A stretch of 64,000 nt of DNA from assembly GCA_027625915.1 (NCBI GenBank), contig JANTQA010000036.1, positions 6,283,001-6,347,000 on the forward strand, given 5' to 3'. This stretch comes from Anaeramoeba flamelloides (lineage: Eukaryota; Metamonada; Anaeramoebidae). A program made the position numbers and the translations under genes. The notes under the pieces are model-generated. The model did no database searches. It was given only the letters and a program-made list of their open reading frames with translations, and was not told where the DNA came from. This document shows, one piece after another, positions 1 through 11,303 of the stretch. Numbering within the stretch: the stretch's first letter is position 1; the number at the start of each line of letters is the position of its first letter.

Positions 1-626
1 TATCTCTTATAATCTAAAGCAAGTTTAAAAATTACCATTTTCAGAATTAATAGTAAACTTTACTAAAACTAGGATTTTTGTTAAAATAGCATGATCTACT
101 TTAGTTATCAACTATTCAAATGAGTATTCAACACACGCCACATATTAATCAACGTGTAACACCTTTAAACCTGGATTTATATAAAAGTCACCTAGTTATC
201 AATAGGATTTGATTTTCAATTTTACTAATGTTCCCAATTAAAAATGGTGTCCAACCATTTTTCTGTGTCCAACATTTTTCTCTCAACAGTTAGTAAAATA
301 ACAATTGGAACAACACTTTACTAAAATAATAAAAGTAAAGTCTACTAACACTTTTTAATCACAAGTTTTCTCCATCACTATTTCTATTTCTATTTCCATT
401 TCAAAAAAATTATTTTTAAGTCAAAGATCAAAAGAAAAATTAAATTGTTTGTGTTTTCTGAGAACTCTTATTATCCAACCTCAAAGTAAAATTTTTAAAT
501 TTTAATGACAAAATTTTCTTTGTGATCAATTGTTTGTTTCATCAATCTTACTGATTTTATTTTTTAGTTTTTTGTGCAAAAAATAAGATTTAATTATTTT
601 ATTTTGTGCATTAAATAATTTTATTA
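1..626. other. Upstream flank of the RING gene, no gene seen
   Basis: AT-rich non-coding DNA. Around 215-335 there is a weak inverted repeat: a 'TTTTACTAATGTTCCCAATT'-like arm facing 'AATTGGAAC...TTTACTAAAA', with a direct repeat of 'GTGTCCAACCATTTTTCT' type between the arms. It could be a small decayed inverted-repeat element. No promoter motif could be recognised. Confidence 0.4.
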
Positions 627-3600
627 ATGCAAAGCAATACGACACAACAAAATTGCTGTATTTGTCTTGAAAAGATAAAAGTGAGAGGACGTACTTCCTG
701 TTGTGAACATAATTTTTGTTTTGATTGTATCTTAAAATGGTCTAAAATCGAAAATGTATGTCCAATTTGCAGGAAATCTTTTATCAATCTTTACAAAACA
801 AAAAGACCGTTTTCTTTTAATTGTAAAATTGTCGAAACAATCAATGTGTCACCAAAAAAACAAAGTGTCAAAATGACTGAAGAAGAGAATTTGGGTTCTT
901 TTGTTACAAGCGATCCTTCAGGTTTGTCTTAATAATTTTTCTTTTCTTCCTTATTAATTCACAAGAAAATTTACGGTTAATATTTCTCAAAATACAGAAA
1001 AAGAAAAACAACCAATCACTTAAATTAGCTAAATTCAAAAAGAATGTAATTGTTCATTAATACAATTTAGTTTATTGGGATCTTTAGTTCTTTATTGAAA
1101 AAGAAAAACAACAAAAAAAAAATTCTCAAAAGATTTTTGTTTTTCAGTTATTAAAACAATAGGGAAAGAAAAAAGTTATTTTTTGTTTTCTAAAAATGCA
1201 CCTCTTTTTTTTTGTTACCATTTGAACTCTTCCTTCATACTATTTGTGGAAAAATAAATTGAAAAAATTTTCCTTCAGCTTTCCCAAACATTTTTTTGAA
1301 GAGATCAAAGTAAAATTTCAATTGTTTAATTCTGTAAAGAAAATTATTTTCTTATTTTTCATTTTGGATTGAGTAGAATTTGATGGTTTATTTTAATTCT
1401 TTCGAATTAATTGTTCTTTTATACTTGAAAAAGCTGAATGAAAATTTTGATCTTTTTGTTTTCCGATTAACAGTTTTTTTGTTTTCCAATTTAAAAAAAA
1501 GAGTTTCAATTTACCAAAATTATTTCATAATAAGGGTGGAGGCTCCAAATGAATTCTGAAATAAAAGTAACAGTGTAAACAAGTTTAGCTTTTTTTTGTT
1601 ATTTAATCTCGTGTTATACTGTTGTTTAAGATAACCCGTGCAGGAATGTTTTATTCTAGTGTTTCAATAAAAAGCCGTGTTTCTTTTTTCTAGTAGACAT
1701 ACTGATAAATTGCAATTAAAGTTTGGATATTTTTACTTGATTTACCTTTTTGAAATTATTAATCTCAAGCTTTGAATAAAGTATTTTATGAAGTCAAGTG
1801 TTCAGAAACTCTTTAAAATTAGTTGTTCTTCAAAATATTCTTTGTACTGGACTGTTTGATAAGAAACAGTTCGAAGATTTATAAAAATGGAAATTGAACG
1901 AAAAATTTTTTGAAATTTATTAGATTTTATCAGTATACATTAAATGATCTAAGAAACCGACAATAAAGAAAAAAAAGGGGGTGTTGGTTTCTTCAAGTTC
2001 TTTTATTAAAAAAGAAATTCTTAAAATGAAGGATCAAATGTGAAAATTTTTCACAAAAAATATAGTTTATTTCTATAATAAAAACTGGAAAAAACTAAAA
2101 ATTTTCATAAAAAAAGAGATAAATTACAAAAAATTTTCAACAATTTCCATCCCAATTTAAAATTTACTGAAAATATCAAGCAGAATACTTTCAAAATTGT
2201 TTTGACCTTAGGTATACTATTGGTCAGTGAATATAAATAATATTTGAACAAAAAGAAAAAATATGATGGGTTTTATTTTGAAACGCGGGTTTTATGCTCT
2301 GGGGCACACGATATTTTTGATCACTGTAGCCACTTGTTTTTAAATTTCAAAATATTAAGTTAAATTATTTCTTCAAAATTTGTGAAAGATTAATTGGAAA
2401 AAAAAAAACAATTAAAAATGATATTTCTCTAGATTTAATTAGACTTCATAATTGAACTCTGAGATAAACTTTTAATTATTATAATTTGATTTTAACAGTA
2501 ATGAAAAAAAATTGTTGTCTCAACACAGCTCTTTTAAAAAAGTGAGTACTTAAAATTCAAAAGTGTGCTGGTTCCCAACTATTTGAAATGAGAAAATTAG
2601 ATCGTTTAACACCTTCAAAACCTTTAGTCCGCACCATTTTAAAACAGCTGTATATTTTTGAAGAACTTTTTTTTTCAATATTAAAAATTGATCAATTAAC
2701 TTTTGAAATAAACCCATAATCTAAAACAATTAACTGAAAAATTGAAAGCAAGTTAGTAAGGAATTCACAAAATAATTCATTTTTAAAAGGGCTGTGAACA
2801 AAATTTCTCAACCCACTATTCTGTTTTAATAATTGTTTTTTAAGCAATATGATATTTCCAAAAAAGTGGACATTTTTTTTATTCATTTTTTATTTTTTTC
2901 TCTTTGTTAGTGGTTATATTCAGAACATGGAAATAAAAAATTAAATTATTACTGATTAAATCGACACCTATTTGATTTATTTCCAAATATATTCACCAAA
3001 ATATTTTCACAAAATGAAAAAAAAAAATAACAGTTTTTTTTGGGGAAAACCGAGTAAGGCCAATTTCAATAAAAAAAAAAAAACTGAAAATAGAGGTTTT
3101 GATGGTATCTATACCTAAGCCACGATAAAGTTACAAAAATCGAGACTATTTCTATCAAATCGGGATATTTTAGAAAATTGCGGTAATCAATATTGCGATA
3201 ATATCACAAATTGCGATATTCTAAAAAATTGCGATAATTATATAAAAATCGTGATAAATACCAAAATATCGAGATTAAAAAGTAATCGCGATATAATAGT
3301 TGATGGATTTTTAATCTAATTGAGCAATATTTTTACAAAGAAATTTTTTTTGATCAAAACATAGTTTATGTGAAATAAAAGTTATTCTTTGAAAAAACAA
3401 AAAAAAAAGATACTTGATTCAATCAAGGATCAGATCAAAGAGTTTTATTGTAATTTTCTTTTGATTTGGTTGACAAAACTATCCGATCCTTTAGATCAAC
3501 AACAATAATAGCTAAAGATAAATAAATATTTTCTCAGTCAAAAATAGTGTTATAAATTGTGTTTAATAAAAGGGCTTCTAAAAAAACAAAACCTTCAATC

Positions 3601-6431
3601 GTTCTTTAAAGAATGCGTTCTTGGGTGAAAACATTTCCAATATTCTTTGAAAGCTGAAAGGAGTTGGATAACTTTTCAAAAGCTTTCACAACAACCTAGC
3701 CACAGAATCACCAATTATTAAGATTTTTTGTACATTTGTTTTCTTCTTGTTATTCTTCTTCTTCATATCTATCGATTGTGTAGAAAACACAACAAGAGTT
3801 TAGAGGTTTTTGTTTGATCGATCACCAAGAAAAAGAAAAATTACTCTTTATTCTTTTTGGTTATTTAACTTGTGAAGGTAATAATTATATTTTTAAAAAA
3901 ACACATCTATTTTATATTCAAGTGCATTGTTGAAATGGGTTGATTATTAGTTTGATTATAAAATTAATTTGAGATTTTATATTTTGTTAAAAAAAAAAAA
4001 ATAATTAAAAAATTTAATTTCCATTACAGACAATCTCATTCCGTTTATAAAACTTGATGTCTTTAAAAACTTTCAAACACTTGAAGACTATTAACAACCC
4101 TTGCAAACACTTTCAAACATTTTTAAAGGGGGAAAGCGTTGTAGAAGTCTAGAGAATTTTTTTAAAGTGATTGTAAAAATAATAATTTTCCCTTTTTTTC
4201 GATTTTGTGTTTATGGAAATAATGTTTAATCTCGCGATAAAGTTGGGCTAATCACAATTTTTTTAATATTATCGCGAATTAACTGTTAGTATTATGATAA
4301 TATATGTTATCATCAAAAGCTCTAATTTGTTAAGTACATAGACGATTTTCCAAACAATAAAATACAGTTATAAGTTTTGCATTCTATTGGAAATTTTATC
4401 AAGATTAAACCTCTTTTGGAAAACAATTTTTAAAAACCAAAAATAAAAAAATAATTAATTAAAATTGAGATCTTAAAAAATATCAAAATAAAATTGATAT
4501 AAAAAATTTTGATATCTTTTATTAATGTAATACAATAATCAAATTGTATTTTTACGAAGAATTAATGAATAATACAAAACAATTTTGCGATTTAAATCGT
4601 TTTCTTGGGAATTAAGTTTAATAGAGATATTTAAAAATAAATTTTCCACTCTTTTCAGGAAATAGCTAATAAACTTTTTGATTTTTATTTTCTTTGGAAC
4701 TACCTATCCTATGAAAATAATCGTAAAATTTGGATATATGGATTAAAAAAAATTAATATATCTAATATATTAAAAAATAATAATATTTTTAATGTTATTA
4801 TAAAAAAAGACTCAATATATTTATTATCACTCGTGGGTAATATACTAATTTTTGAGTCTTTATTAAAATTTCTAAATAAAAATTTAGGAATTCGGGTAAA
4901 CAAGAGGGATTATCAACTCCTCCGTTAAAAAATAAAAATAAAAAAAACTTTTTGGTTTTTTTTTTCCGCAATTTTCACAAATTATTTGTTGGTAGTGGTG
5001 TATAATTCATAAAATTGACAATAATTGGTTGATTTCTTTTGAAGGGAAGAATAACTTCATATTTATCTCGGGTTGGGAAATAAAACAAAAAAAATTAGAA
5101 AAAAAAAACGAAAAAAAGAAAAAAATTATAAATAAAAGGTTTTTCAATGTAGAGAAAATTCAGGCAAAATTTTGTAATTTGTTAAACCTTATATCAACAC
5201 TCTGAAATTTATTATTATTTTTTTTAATTGTTATAAAGAAGTTACTATTTTATAATAAATATTTTGGAATCTATATTTTCAAATACAAATTTCGAAATAA
5301 ATATATCATTTAATATATTTTATGTACTTGTTTTACTTAAAATATATGTTAAAATTCTCCTTTTTTGATATTTTTCTCTATTTTAAAAATGAATAATAAA
5401 AATAAAATAAAAAAAAAAAAGATGATTATGACAGCGATGACGATGATGACGATGACCATGACCATGACGGCGATAGTGAACATTCGTATAGTGATGGGAT
5501 TGATCTTGGAATGGAAATAGACACTTTTCATACAATTAACAATCAACAGGGTCGTTGTCGGCGAAGTAGTAGATTAGCAAATGTTGAATTAGAAAAGAAA
5601 AAAAGATTAGAAAAAATTAAGAAAAATTTATTTCATAGTGGAATACGTTGCGAAAAAAAATCATTTGTAGAATCATCCTCTCAAAATAACAAGGAAAAAA
5701 ATTTAAAAAATTTTAGCCATAATAAATGTAATACTAATATAAATAAGAAAGAGAAGGAAAAGGGCAATAAAAAGAAGAAACGTAATAACTTTAATGATCT
5801 AAATTTTTTTATTCCACACATTAATTTTGAAGATGAAAAAAAACATTCTTATACTGGGAATCGAAAAAATTCAACAATTCTGCCACCAACAAATGAAAGG
5901 GTTTCGCAATTAAATTATTTAGTGGTTGAAAAAAGGAAAACAAACAATCCATATCAAAAAAAAAGTTTCCAACAACAAAATTTATTATGTCAAAAAAATA
6001 CTAGCAAAGTTAACAAACTAATAAGTCCTCTCAGAAATCTTACAAATCAAAGGAAAAGAAAAATTAATTTTTTTGTAAAAAATAAGGAAAATATGAAGAA
6101 GAAAAATGAGAGAAGCAGTGAGAAAATACATTTAAAAAATAAATTAAGAGGTAATTGTAATCCAAATAAACAGAATTTCATAATACGAAATAATAAAGAA
6201 AAAAAAACACAGCCATTGAATAAAAATCAATTAATAAACTCAAATACAAATTTACAAGCTTTGAATTTTAATAATCAAAATCGCATTTTTACCAAAAGAA
6301 ATTCTTTAAATTTCATAATTGCAACAAAACAAAACACCCATCCATCTTCTGCCCCAAATTATATAATAAAACAAAAAGCGAAAAAAATTAGATCACTCGG
6401 ATTTACCCAATATTTTGATAAAAAAAAATAA
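627..6431 (+). CDS. RING-finger (C3HC4) E3 ubiquitin ligase-like protein, two exons
   Basis: Probable ubiquitin E3 ligase. Exon 1 is 627-921 (ATG at 627) and exon 2 is 5422-6431 (TAA). The join uses donor TCAG|GTTTGT and acceptor AAAAAG|AT, both phase 1, giving 434 codons plus stop. The RING has Cys10, Cys13, Cys26, His28, Cys31, Cys34, Cys45 and Cys48, with CPIC and KWSK segments as in TOPORS/PHRF1-type RINGs. Right after the splice comes an Asp/His-rich acidic stretch (about residues 99-125), then a long Lys/Asn-rich basic, probably disordered region. The last residues, SLGFTQYFDKKK, resemble a degenerate PCNA-interacting (PIP) box. Seen: the zinc ligands, frames and splice sites. Known: TOPORS/PHRF1 RING pattern. 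Inferred: that the two exons belong together, supported by matching phase and uninterrupted frame; separate genes remain possible. Confidence 0.65.
1920..2240 (+). repeat. Dispersed repeat pair P3, copy 1
   Basis: Similar by eye to 48640-48920. Shared landmarks in order: 'GAAACCG(T/A)CAATAAA', then 'AAAATATCAAG', then 'CCTT(A/T)GGTATA(C/A)TA', ending 'G(T/C)CA(G/C)TGAAT'. No coding potential was seen. It may be a decayed non-autonomous transposon. Confidence 0.45.
3178..3246 (+). repeat. Short tandem repeat, 18-nt unit beginning TTGCGATA
   Basis: Three units of exactly 18 nt start at 3193, 3211 and 3229, each beginning TTGCGAT. A shorter 15-nt unit (TTGCGGTAATCAATA) precedes them. Related GCGATA/CGTGATA words continue to about 3300 and recur near 4232-4275. 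It lies inside the long RING-gene intron. Confidence 0.7.
4330..4580 (+). repeat. Dispersed repeat pair P1, copy 1
   Basis: Similar to 45205-45440, sharing a start near AACAATAAAATACA, a central 'TTGGAAATTTTATCAAGATT' block and 'AAACCTCTTT'. In the second copy this block is an open frame (LEILSRLNLFRKQF...); here the frame closes early. It may derive from a multicopy gene rather than a transposon. Confidence 0.5.
4659..4928 (+). pseudogene. Ankyrin-like open exon island, 89 codons, probable relic
   Basis: An uninterrupted frame begins exactly at a good acceptor (CTCTTTTCAG at 4649-4658) and runs 89 codons to TAA at 4926-4928. This is long for such AT-rich DNA. The end reads SLVGNILIFESLLKFLN then GIRVNKRDYQLLR, which resembles an ankyrin repeat: helix pair with G-N at the turn, LL near the helix end, VN-RD at the next loop. 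No upstream exon with a matching donor was found. It sits in the RING-gene intron, just after a dispersed repeat copy. It may be a fragment of a duplicated ankyrin gene or an unrecognised terminal exon. The ankyrin call is by eye and weak. Confidence 0.35.
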
Positions 6432-9137
6432 ATAAATCTTTGATTTTTGATATTAAGTTTCCAAAATCAAAGTTAGTCCTTATTTTAATTTTTTGTCTTT
6501 TGTAGAACAATCTTTCAACTATTTTAAATATTCTTTTATTATATAATTTTGAATGCTTTTTTTTTTGAAAAAAAAATATTAAGCATGTTATAAAAATTAA
6601 TATTTAAAAGATATTTAGCTTTACTAAATATTATTCTTTTTTTATTTGATCGATAATACACAAATATTGGTTACAATCAAATGAGAATTATTCTCCTTAT
6701 TTTAATCTCAACCCAATAAATTATTATAATCATTTTATTTTTGTTAAATTTAATAATTATCTTTTTAGTAGCCAAATTATTTTTTCGTTGAGAAATCAAT
6801 TATTTAATTACTATTTTTTGATCAAGATTATTCAACAAAGTAGAATTTTATCATTTAAATCTTTTATTTATTATCTTCTTTTCTTTTAATTTTATTTTTT
6901 CTGTTTATTTGAAATAATTTTTAAAATAGAACTCAATATATCCAAGTTATCATTTTCTTCTGGGATAGGCTAAAAAAAAAAATGACAAAAAATAACATAT
7001 CTACAAAGATAATTTAATTAGGTTATACTTAAGATCATCTTCTTGCCACTTTCTTTCTCTTTAAATTTTGGCTTTTTTCAAATTTTGAATTGTTATTTTT
7101 TGTTATTCAAAATAAATTTTTATGATGATGAGAGTTTCTAATTATTAAAATTAGAAGAGTTGTGAGATAAGTAAAATTAGTAAATTTGATGTAGAATAAG
7201 TATATGAGCTCATACTAATTTTCGAAAAAAGTGAAAATTAAAAGAGTATTTTAATCATCTTACTCATCTAATTTGAATGTTTTTTAAAAAATAATTATAA
7301 AAAATATTAGTAGAAAATTTCGAGATCAAATTGATCAATTTGTTTGAGTTTGGTACTTTCAAGATGATTTTTGGAAATTCTTTAAACTTGAAAAATTTTC
7401 AAAATTAATAAATCAATTGTTCGAATTTTTTATATTTTTTTTATATATATTTTTCTATATAAAATCTGACTTTTTTTTTTGTTTTTTGAGAGTTTTGAAT
7501 TTTATTTTAATTATTGGTATTAACTAGCCAGTTTCAAATAATAAATCTTGCAATTTGTTTATTTCTCGAAAATAAACTGATTATAATCCTTTACCAGGCG
7601 ATATTAAAAATATCACCTATCAAGAATTAGACTCCATTTCACTCAAAGGAGCCCAGTGAAAAATGAAAAGGTCACTTTATTTTTAAGAATCAACCAAACC
7701 TAGATTGTTTAGAAATATGAGAAAGAATAAAATTCATATTAGAGTCAATTATTATAAAAGAAAAGCCTGAACAAATTATAAATTTCAAAAAAAAAAAAAA
7801 TGGTAAAAAATTATTTGGACTTCTTTCATTGGAAAGTCTGATGTAAAATTCTCAATCTCTATAGAATATTAAAATTGTTGACAATAAGATTTTTTACTTG
7901 TAAGTGCCTGAATTTCAAAATAACATACAAAGCCTCACTTTTCTTAATGTTAATTTGGAGTTTTAAAAAAAATTTTTTTTTTTTCTTTTTCTGTAACTCA
8001 CTCAAACGTTTTAAAAGATGAAATTTTGTGAGTCTAGATGCTAGATCAAATTTTGATTTTTTGAATACATTATAATCTATTTCAATAATGGATATAAATA
8101 TTATTTAAACTTTGAATATCATTTTCACTGTATTAAGAATATGAAGAGCCAAATAATTTGAAATAGAGATCAGAAAAGGTTTCTAGATTTTTCAAATTTG
8201 CTATTTTTTTGTTAGAATTAATAAAAATTGTACTTTTGAGTTTTTATCATCTTTTTAATTTCCACTTAAGCAGCTTTAAACATTAACCGAGATTTATTAT
8301 CTTTTGTCTTATATGGGAACTGCAAATAGAGAATCTATCAAAAGAATTTGTATGATGATCAAATTTAAACTTTACTATTGAAATTAGAGTTCCTAACCAT
8401 TAAAAATTATCAGAAATTAAATGGTACGTCTGCAAAATTAAAAACATGGAACCGCAATACAAATACCTTAAGGTTATTGTTTCGTTTGCTGTAATGTGCT
8501 TTTCTTTTTTATCAATCTTAAAAAATGTACAAAATATTTATTTGTTCAAAATTTATAAAAAAAAAAAAAATGTCAAAAAATTTCATAAAAAAGAAAATTA
8601 ATTATTATTATTACAGTTAAATTTTTGATTAATTCATGTCCAAAATACTTGTATTATCAATACAATAAAAACGAATTTATTGTAGAATAGAACAATATTA
8701 AAAGATAGTGTGATTAATGATCCATGTTATTGTCTATTCAAGAATCATTTTTATATCTTATATCTCATTTCATTGGTAAAATTTTTTAATATGCTCAGTG
8801 GGTTAAATAAATTCATAGGCATGTCTTTATAAAAATGAAATATTTTTTTAATGAATAAATCGATTCAAAATAATAAAAAAAAATTCAAAAAACAAATTAG
8901 CATAAATTAAGCATTTCAAAAAAGTCAAGAAAATTTTGATACCAATTTTACTTTTTTGAGTTGTGGCAAATTGTGATTGTGGTTCTAATTGTGGTTGTAT
9001 TTGTTTTATAAACAGTTTTTTAAAATTATAATTTTGAACAAAAAAACGAAAACACCTTTTTGAAAATTCTAGAATATATTTATTAAAATGAATGCTTTCA
9101 ATTTAATTTGATTTCCTTTCATTTGATTTGATTTGGT
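6432..9137. other. Intergenic region between convergent RING and homeobox genes
   Basis: No coding exon supported. It contains the 3' flanks of both genes, which converge here. A small palindrome lies at 7596-7618 (AGGCGATATT AAA AATATCACCT, one mismatch). Otherwise it is AT-rich unique-looking DNA with A/T homopolymers. Confidence 0.5.
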
Positions 9138-11258
9138 TTAAACCCAATTTGGTTTTGGGGCTTCGCCTTGTAGCCAACGTAAGCGCTGAGATCTTCTTCT
9201 TTGACCAAACCAGCGTTGTACCTGCAATTCAGGTATTGAAGTGGTTTGTGATAGATGTGTTCTGGTTTCCTTGTCCATATAGGGCCCCTGTGGGTCATTT
9301 AAATGTTCTAAAAACCATTTTTCAAAAATGGATCTGGCGTGTTTAGGGGTATTCAGCCGTTTATTCCTTTTTTTTCTTTTCTTTTTCATGATTTTAACCC
9401 CCTTTGATCTTCCAAAAACGAATCGCCACGTTTTTCTTTGCCAGTCAACATCTTTTGATTGTAATTTGCTTGATTTCATTTTCAACTTGGATTTTGATTT
9501 TAATTTTGTTTTTTGTCTCAAAATATTTTGTCTTCTTTTTGTTTTTTGCCGAATTAGTCTGCTTTGGTTTGAATTTGAATTTGAATTTGAATTTGAAGTT
9601 GGAGTTCTCATTTTTGATTGTGTTTTTATTTCTTTATTACAAAATTTATTATATTGTCTATTTGATAAATTTATTTTATTATTAATATTATTATTTCTAT
9701 TTGATAAATTTATTTTGTTATTAATATTATTATTTCTATTACTATTGCGATTATTGTTTCGGTTATTAATTCGATTATTATTTCGATTATTGTTGAATGT
9801 GGAAATGTTAACAAAATTTGTTTCAGAATCAGATCGGGAAGATGAATTAGATCTACTACTTCTCCAATTCCTTTTCCTTTTGGCTTTTGTGTGTGTGTGT
9901 GTTGTTGTCGTTGTTTTTGTTCTGGGGATTGTATGTATTGATGTTACTGTTTGTGATTTTCCATTTTTATTTTGGTTCTTTGGATTTAAATCTAAATTTC
10001 GATTTATATTATTTATATGGATCACTGATTGCTTATTCTTTGGGGATTGATATTGATAAAAATTTTGTTTATTTTTGTGCATTATTTTTGTTTTGTTTTC
10101 TTGTGTTAAGGATGAATTGAAATAGGTTGGCTTTTTCTTTATAAATATTTCTAATATTTCGGAGGGCTTAACTTCTTGTTCAAATTGGTAATTAATTGGT
10201 AATTCAATTTCAATATTTTTGTTTTTATTTTGATCTTGATCATTATCATTAATATTGTTGTTAGAGGTGGTAGTGGTGGTGGTGGTGGTGGTGGTGGTGG
10301 TGGTGGTGGTGGTAGCGGTATCAGTGTTAGTATTGCTGTTGTTCTTAACATTATGAACATTACAATTACTATTTGGTAACCCTGAAAAAGTCTTAATTTG
10401 TGTATTATCGTTTGGTTTGTTTTTTTCATCATTTTTTTCAAAAAGATTTAAATCAAAATCTACAAATGAATTTTGAAGTTGAAGAACAGTAATTCCATTA
10501 TTTTCGGTATTCTCTGGGTTTGTAACCATAATTTCGTTTGAATTTTTGTCAACTAGCTCTTCGTTTAAATTTTGTTGTCTTTTTGGAATTTGATTCTCAT
10601 CTTGGTTTTGTTTATTAATTAGTTCCAATTTTGTGTTTTTGTTTGTGTTTGTGTTTGTGTTTGTATTTGTGTTTTTGTTTGTGTTTCTGTTTCTGTGGGT
10701 ATTTGTATTTGTTGAATGATTATTAATGTACGTTCTAGTGTTGGTGTGAATATTTTTGTTTTTTTTTTGGTTGTTTCTTTTTTTTGAAAAGCTGTGGAAT
10801 GATTCGACTGTAGAATTCGAATTAAAATCACTTATCTCCATGGAAAAGGAGGAGTCAGTTGGGAGGTTATTGACAATCTGTATCGATTTACGATCTGAGG
10901 ATTGCTTTTTGTTTGGCAACGTTCCAAAGGAGTTAATAGATGTGTGAAGGGAAGAAGTTCGGTTACTTAGCCAGGGCAGATCCTCAGAATTTGAATCAGA
11001 ATTGTCGTTCGCAAACGAATCAGTGAAATAGTGATCGAGTTGCTCAATTGAATCTTCAAACTCCGCAGGTGTGCTTACTCGTTTAAGCGATGGAAAGTCA
11101 TCTTCCCACCCAATTGAATATGTTTTGTTACCTTCTTCAATTTCTTCATCAGAAAAGATTGAATAAAAATCAAAAAGTGTCGATCCTTCGCTCATAAATG
11201 ACGTAAGTTTTTGTTTATAATATTCTTTTGAAGAAAAGTTATTCAAGTTGTTATTCAT
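9138..11258 (-). CDS. TALE-class homeodomain transcription factor
   Basis: Nuclear DNA-binding protein, 706 aa in one exon (ATG at 11258, stop at 9138). The N terminus (about residues 1-110) is acidic and hydrophobic (DFYSIFSDEEIEEG, IGWEDDFPSL) and could be an activation or partner-binding region. Residues about 150-620 are Asn/Thr/Lys/Ser low complexity, including NTNKNTNTNTN, a run of about 15 Thr and NNRNN repeats. The homeodomain is about residues 632-694: TPKHARSIFEKWFLEHLNDP, then GPYM in the TALE loop, then IPELQVQRWFGQRRR. The loop seems about two residues longer than in MEIS/PBX. Position 51, almost always Asn, is Gln (WFGQRR, residue about 686); the DNA reads TGG TTT GGT CAA AGA. 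Position 50 is Gly. Seen: frame and motifs. Known: Asn51 contacts adenine. Inferred: altered DNA contact. Class call is secure; targets are unknown. Confidence 0.9.
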   Translation of the reverse strand: MNNNLNNFSSKEYYKQKLTSFMSEGSTLFDFYSIFSDEEIEEGNKTYSIGWEDDFPSLKRVSTPAEFEDSIEQLDHYFTDSFANDNSDSNSEDLPWLSNRTSSLHTSINSFGTLPNKKQSSDRKSIQIVNNLPTDSSFSMEISDFNSNSTVESFHSFSKKRNNQKKNKNIHTNTRTYINNHSTNTNTHRNRNTNKNTNTNTNTNTNKNTKLELINKQNQDENQIPKRQQNLNEELVDKNSNEIMVTNPENTENNGITVLQLQNSFVDFDLNLFEKNDEKNKPNDNTQIKTFSGLPNSNCNVHNVKNNSNTNTDTATTTTTTTTTTTTTTTTSNNNINDNDQDQNKNKNIEIELPINYQFEQEVKPSEILEIFIKKKPTYFNSSLTQENKTKIMHKNKQNFYQYQSPKNKQSVIHINNINRNLDLNPKNQNKNGKSQTVTSIHTIPRTKTTTTTHTHTKAKRKRNWRSSRSNSSSRSDSETNFVNISTFNNNRNNNRINNRNNNRNSNRNNNINNKINLSNRNNNINNKINLSNRQYNKFCNKEIKTQSKMRTPTSNSNSNSNSNQSRLIRQKTKRRQNILRQKTKLKSKSKLKMKSSKLQSKDVDWQRKTWRFVFGRSKGVKIMKKKRKKRNKRLNTPKHARSIFEKWFLEHLNDPQGPYMDKETRTHLSQTTSIPELQVQRWFGQRRRSQRLRWLQGEAPKPNWV
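10264..10312 (-). repeat. GGT/ACC trinucleotide repeat coding for poly-Thr
   Basis: A run of mainly GGT units on the + strand codes for Thr on the - strand inside the homeobox gene. The same DNA gives poly-Pro in another frame. It is probably variable in length between strains. Confidence 0.8.
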
Positions 11259-11303
11259 CTATTTGGATTTTTAAGTCGTTTTTTTGATAAAAAAAAAAGA
11301 AAA

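Larger units (their letters stand above)
922..5421 (+). other. 4.5 kb intron of the RING gene with repeats
   Basis: Intron inferred from the matched phase-1 donor and acceptor. It contains one copy of a dispersed repeat at about 1920-2240 (partner 48640-48920), an 18-nt tandem repeat at 3178-3246, one copy of another repeat at about 4330-4580 (partner 45205-45440), and an ankyrin-like open island at 4659-4928. Confidence 0.5.

Noticed and set aside
9328-10050. Long + strand open frames over the homeobox gene
   Set aside because: Phe/Leu-rich shadows of the Asn/Lys/Thr-rich coding strand.
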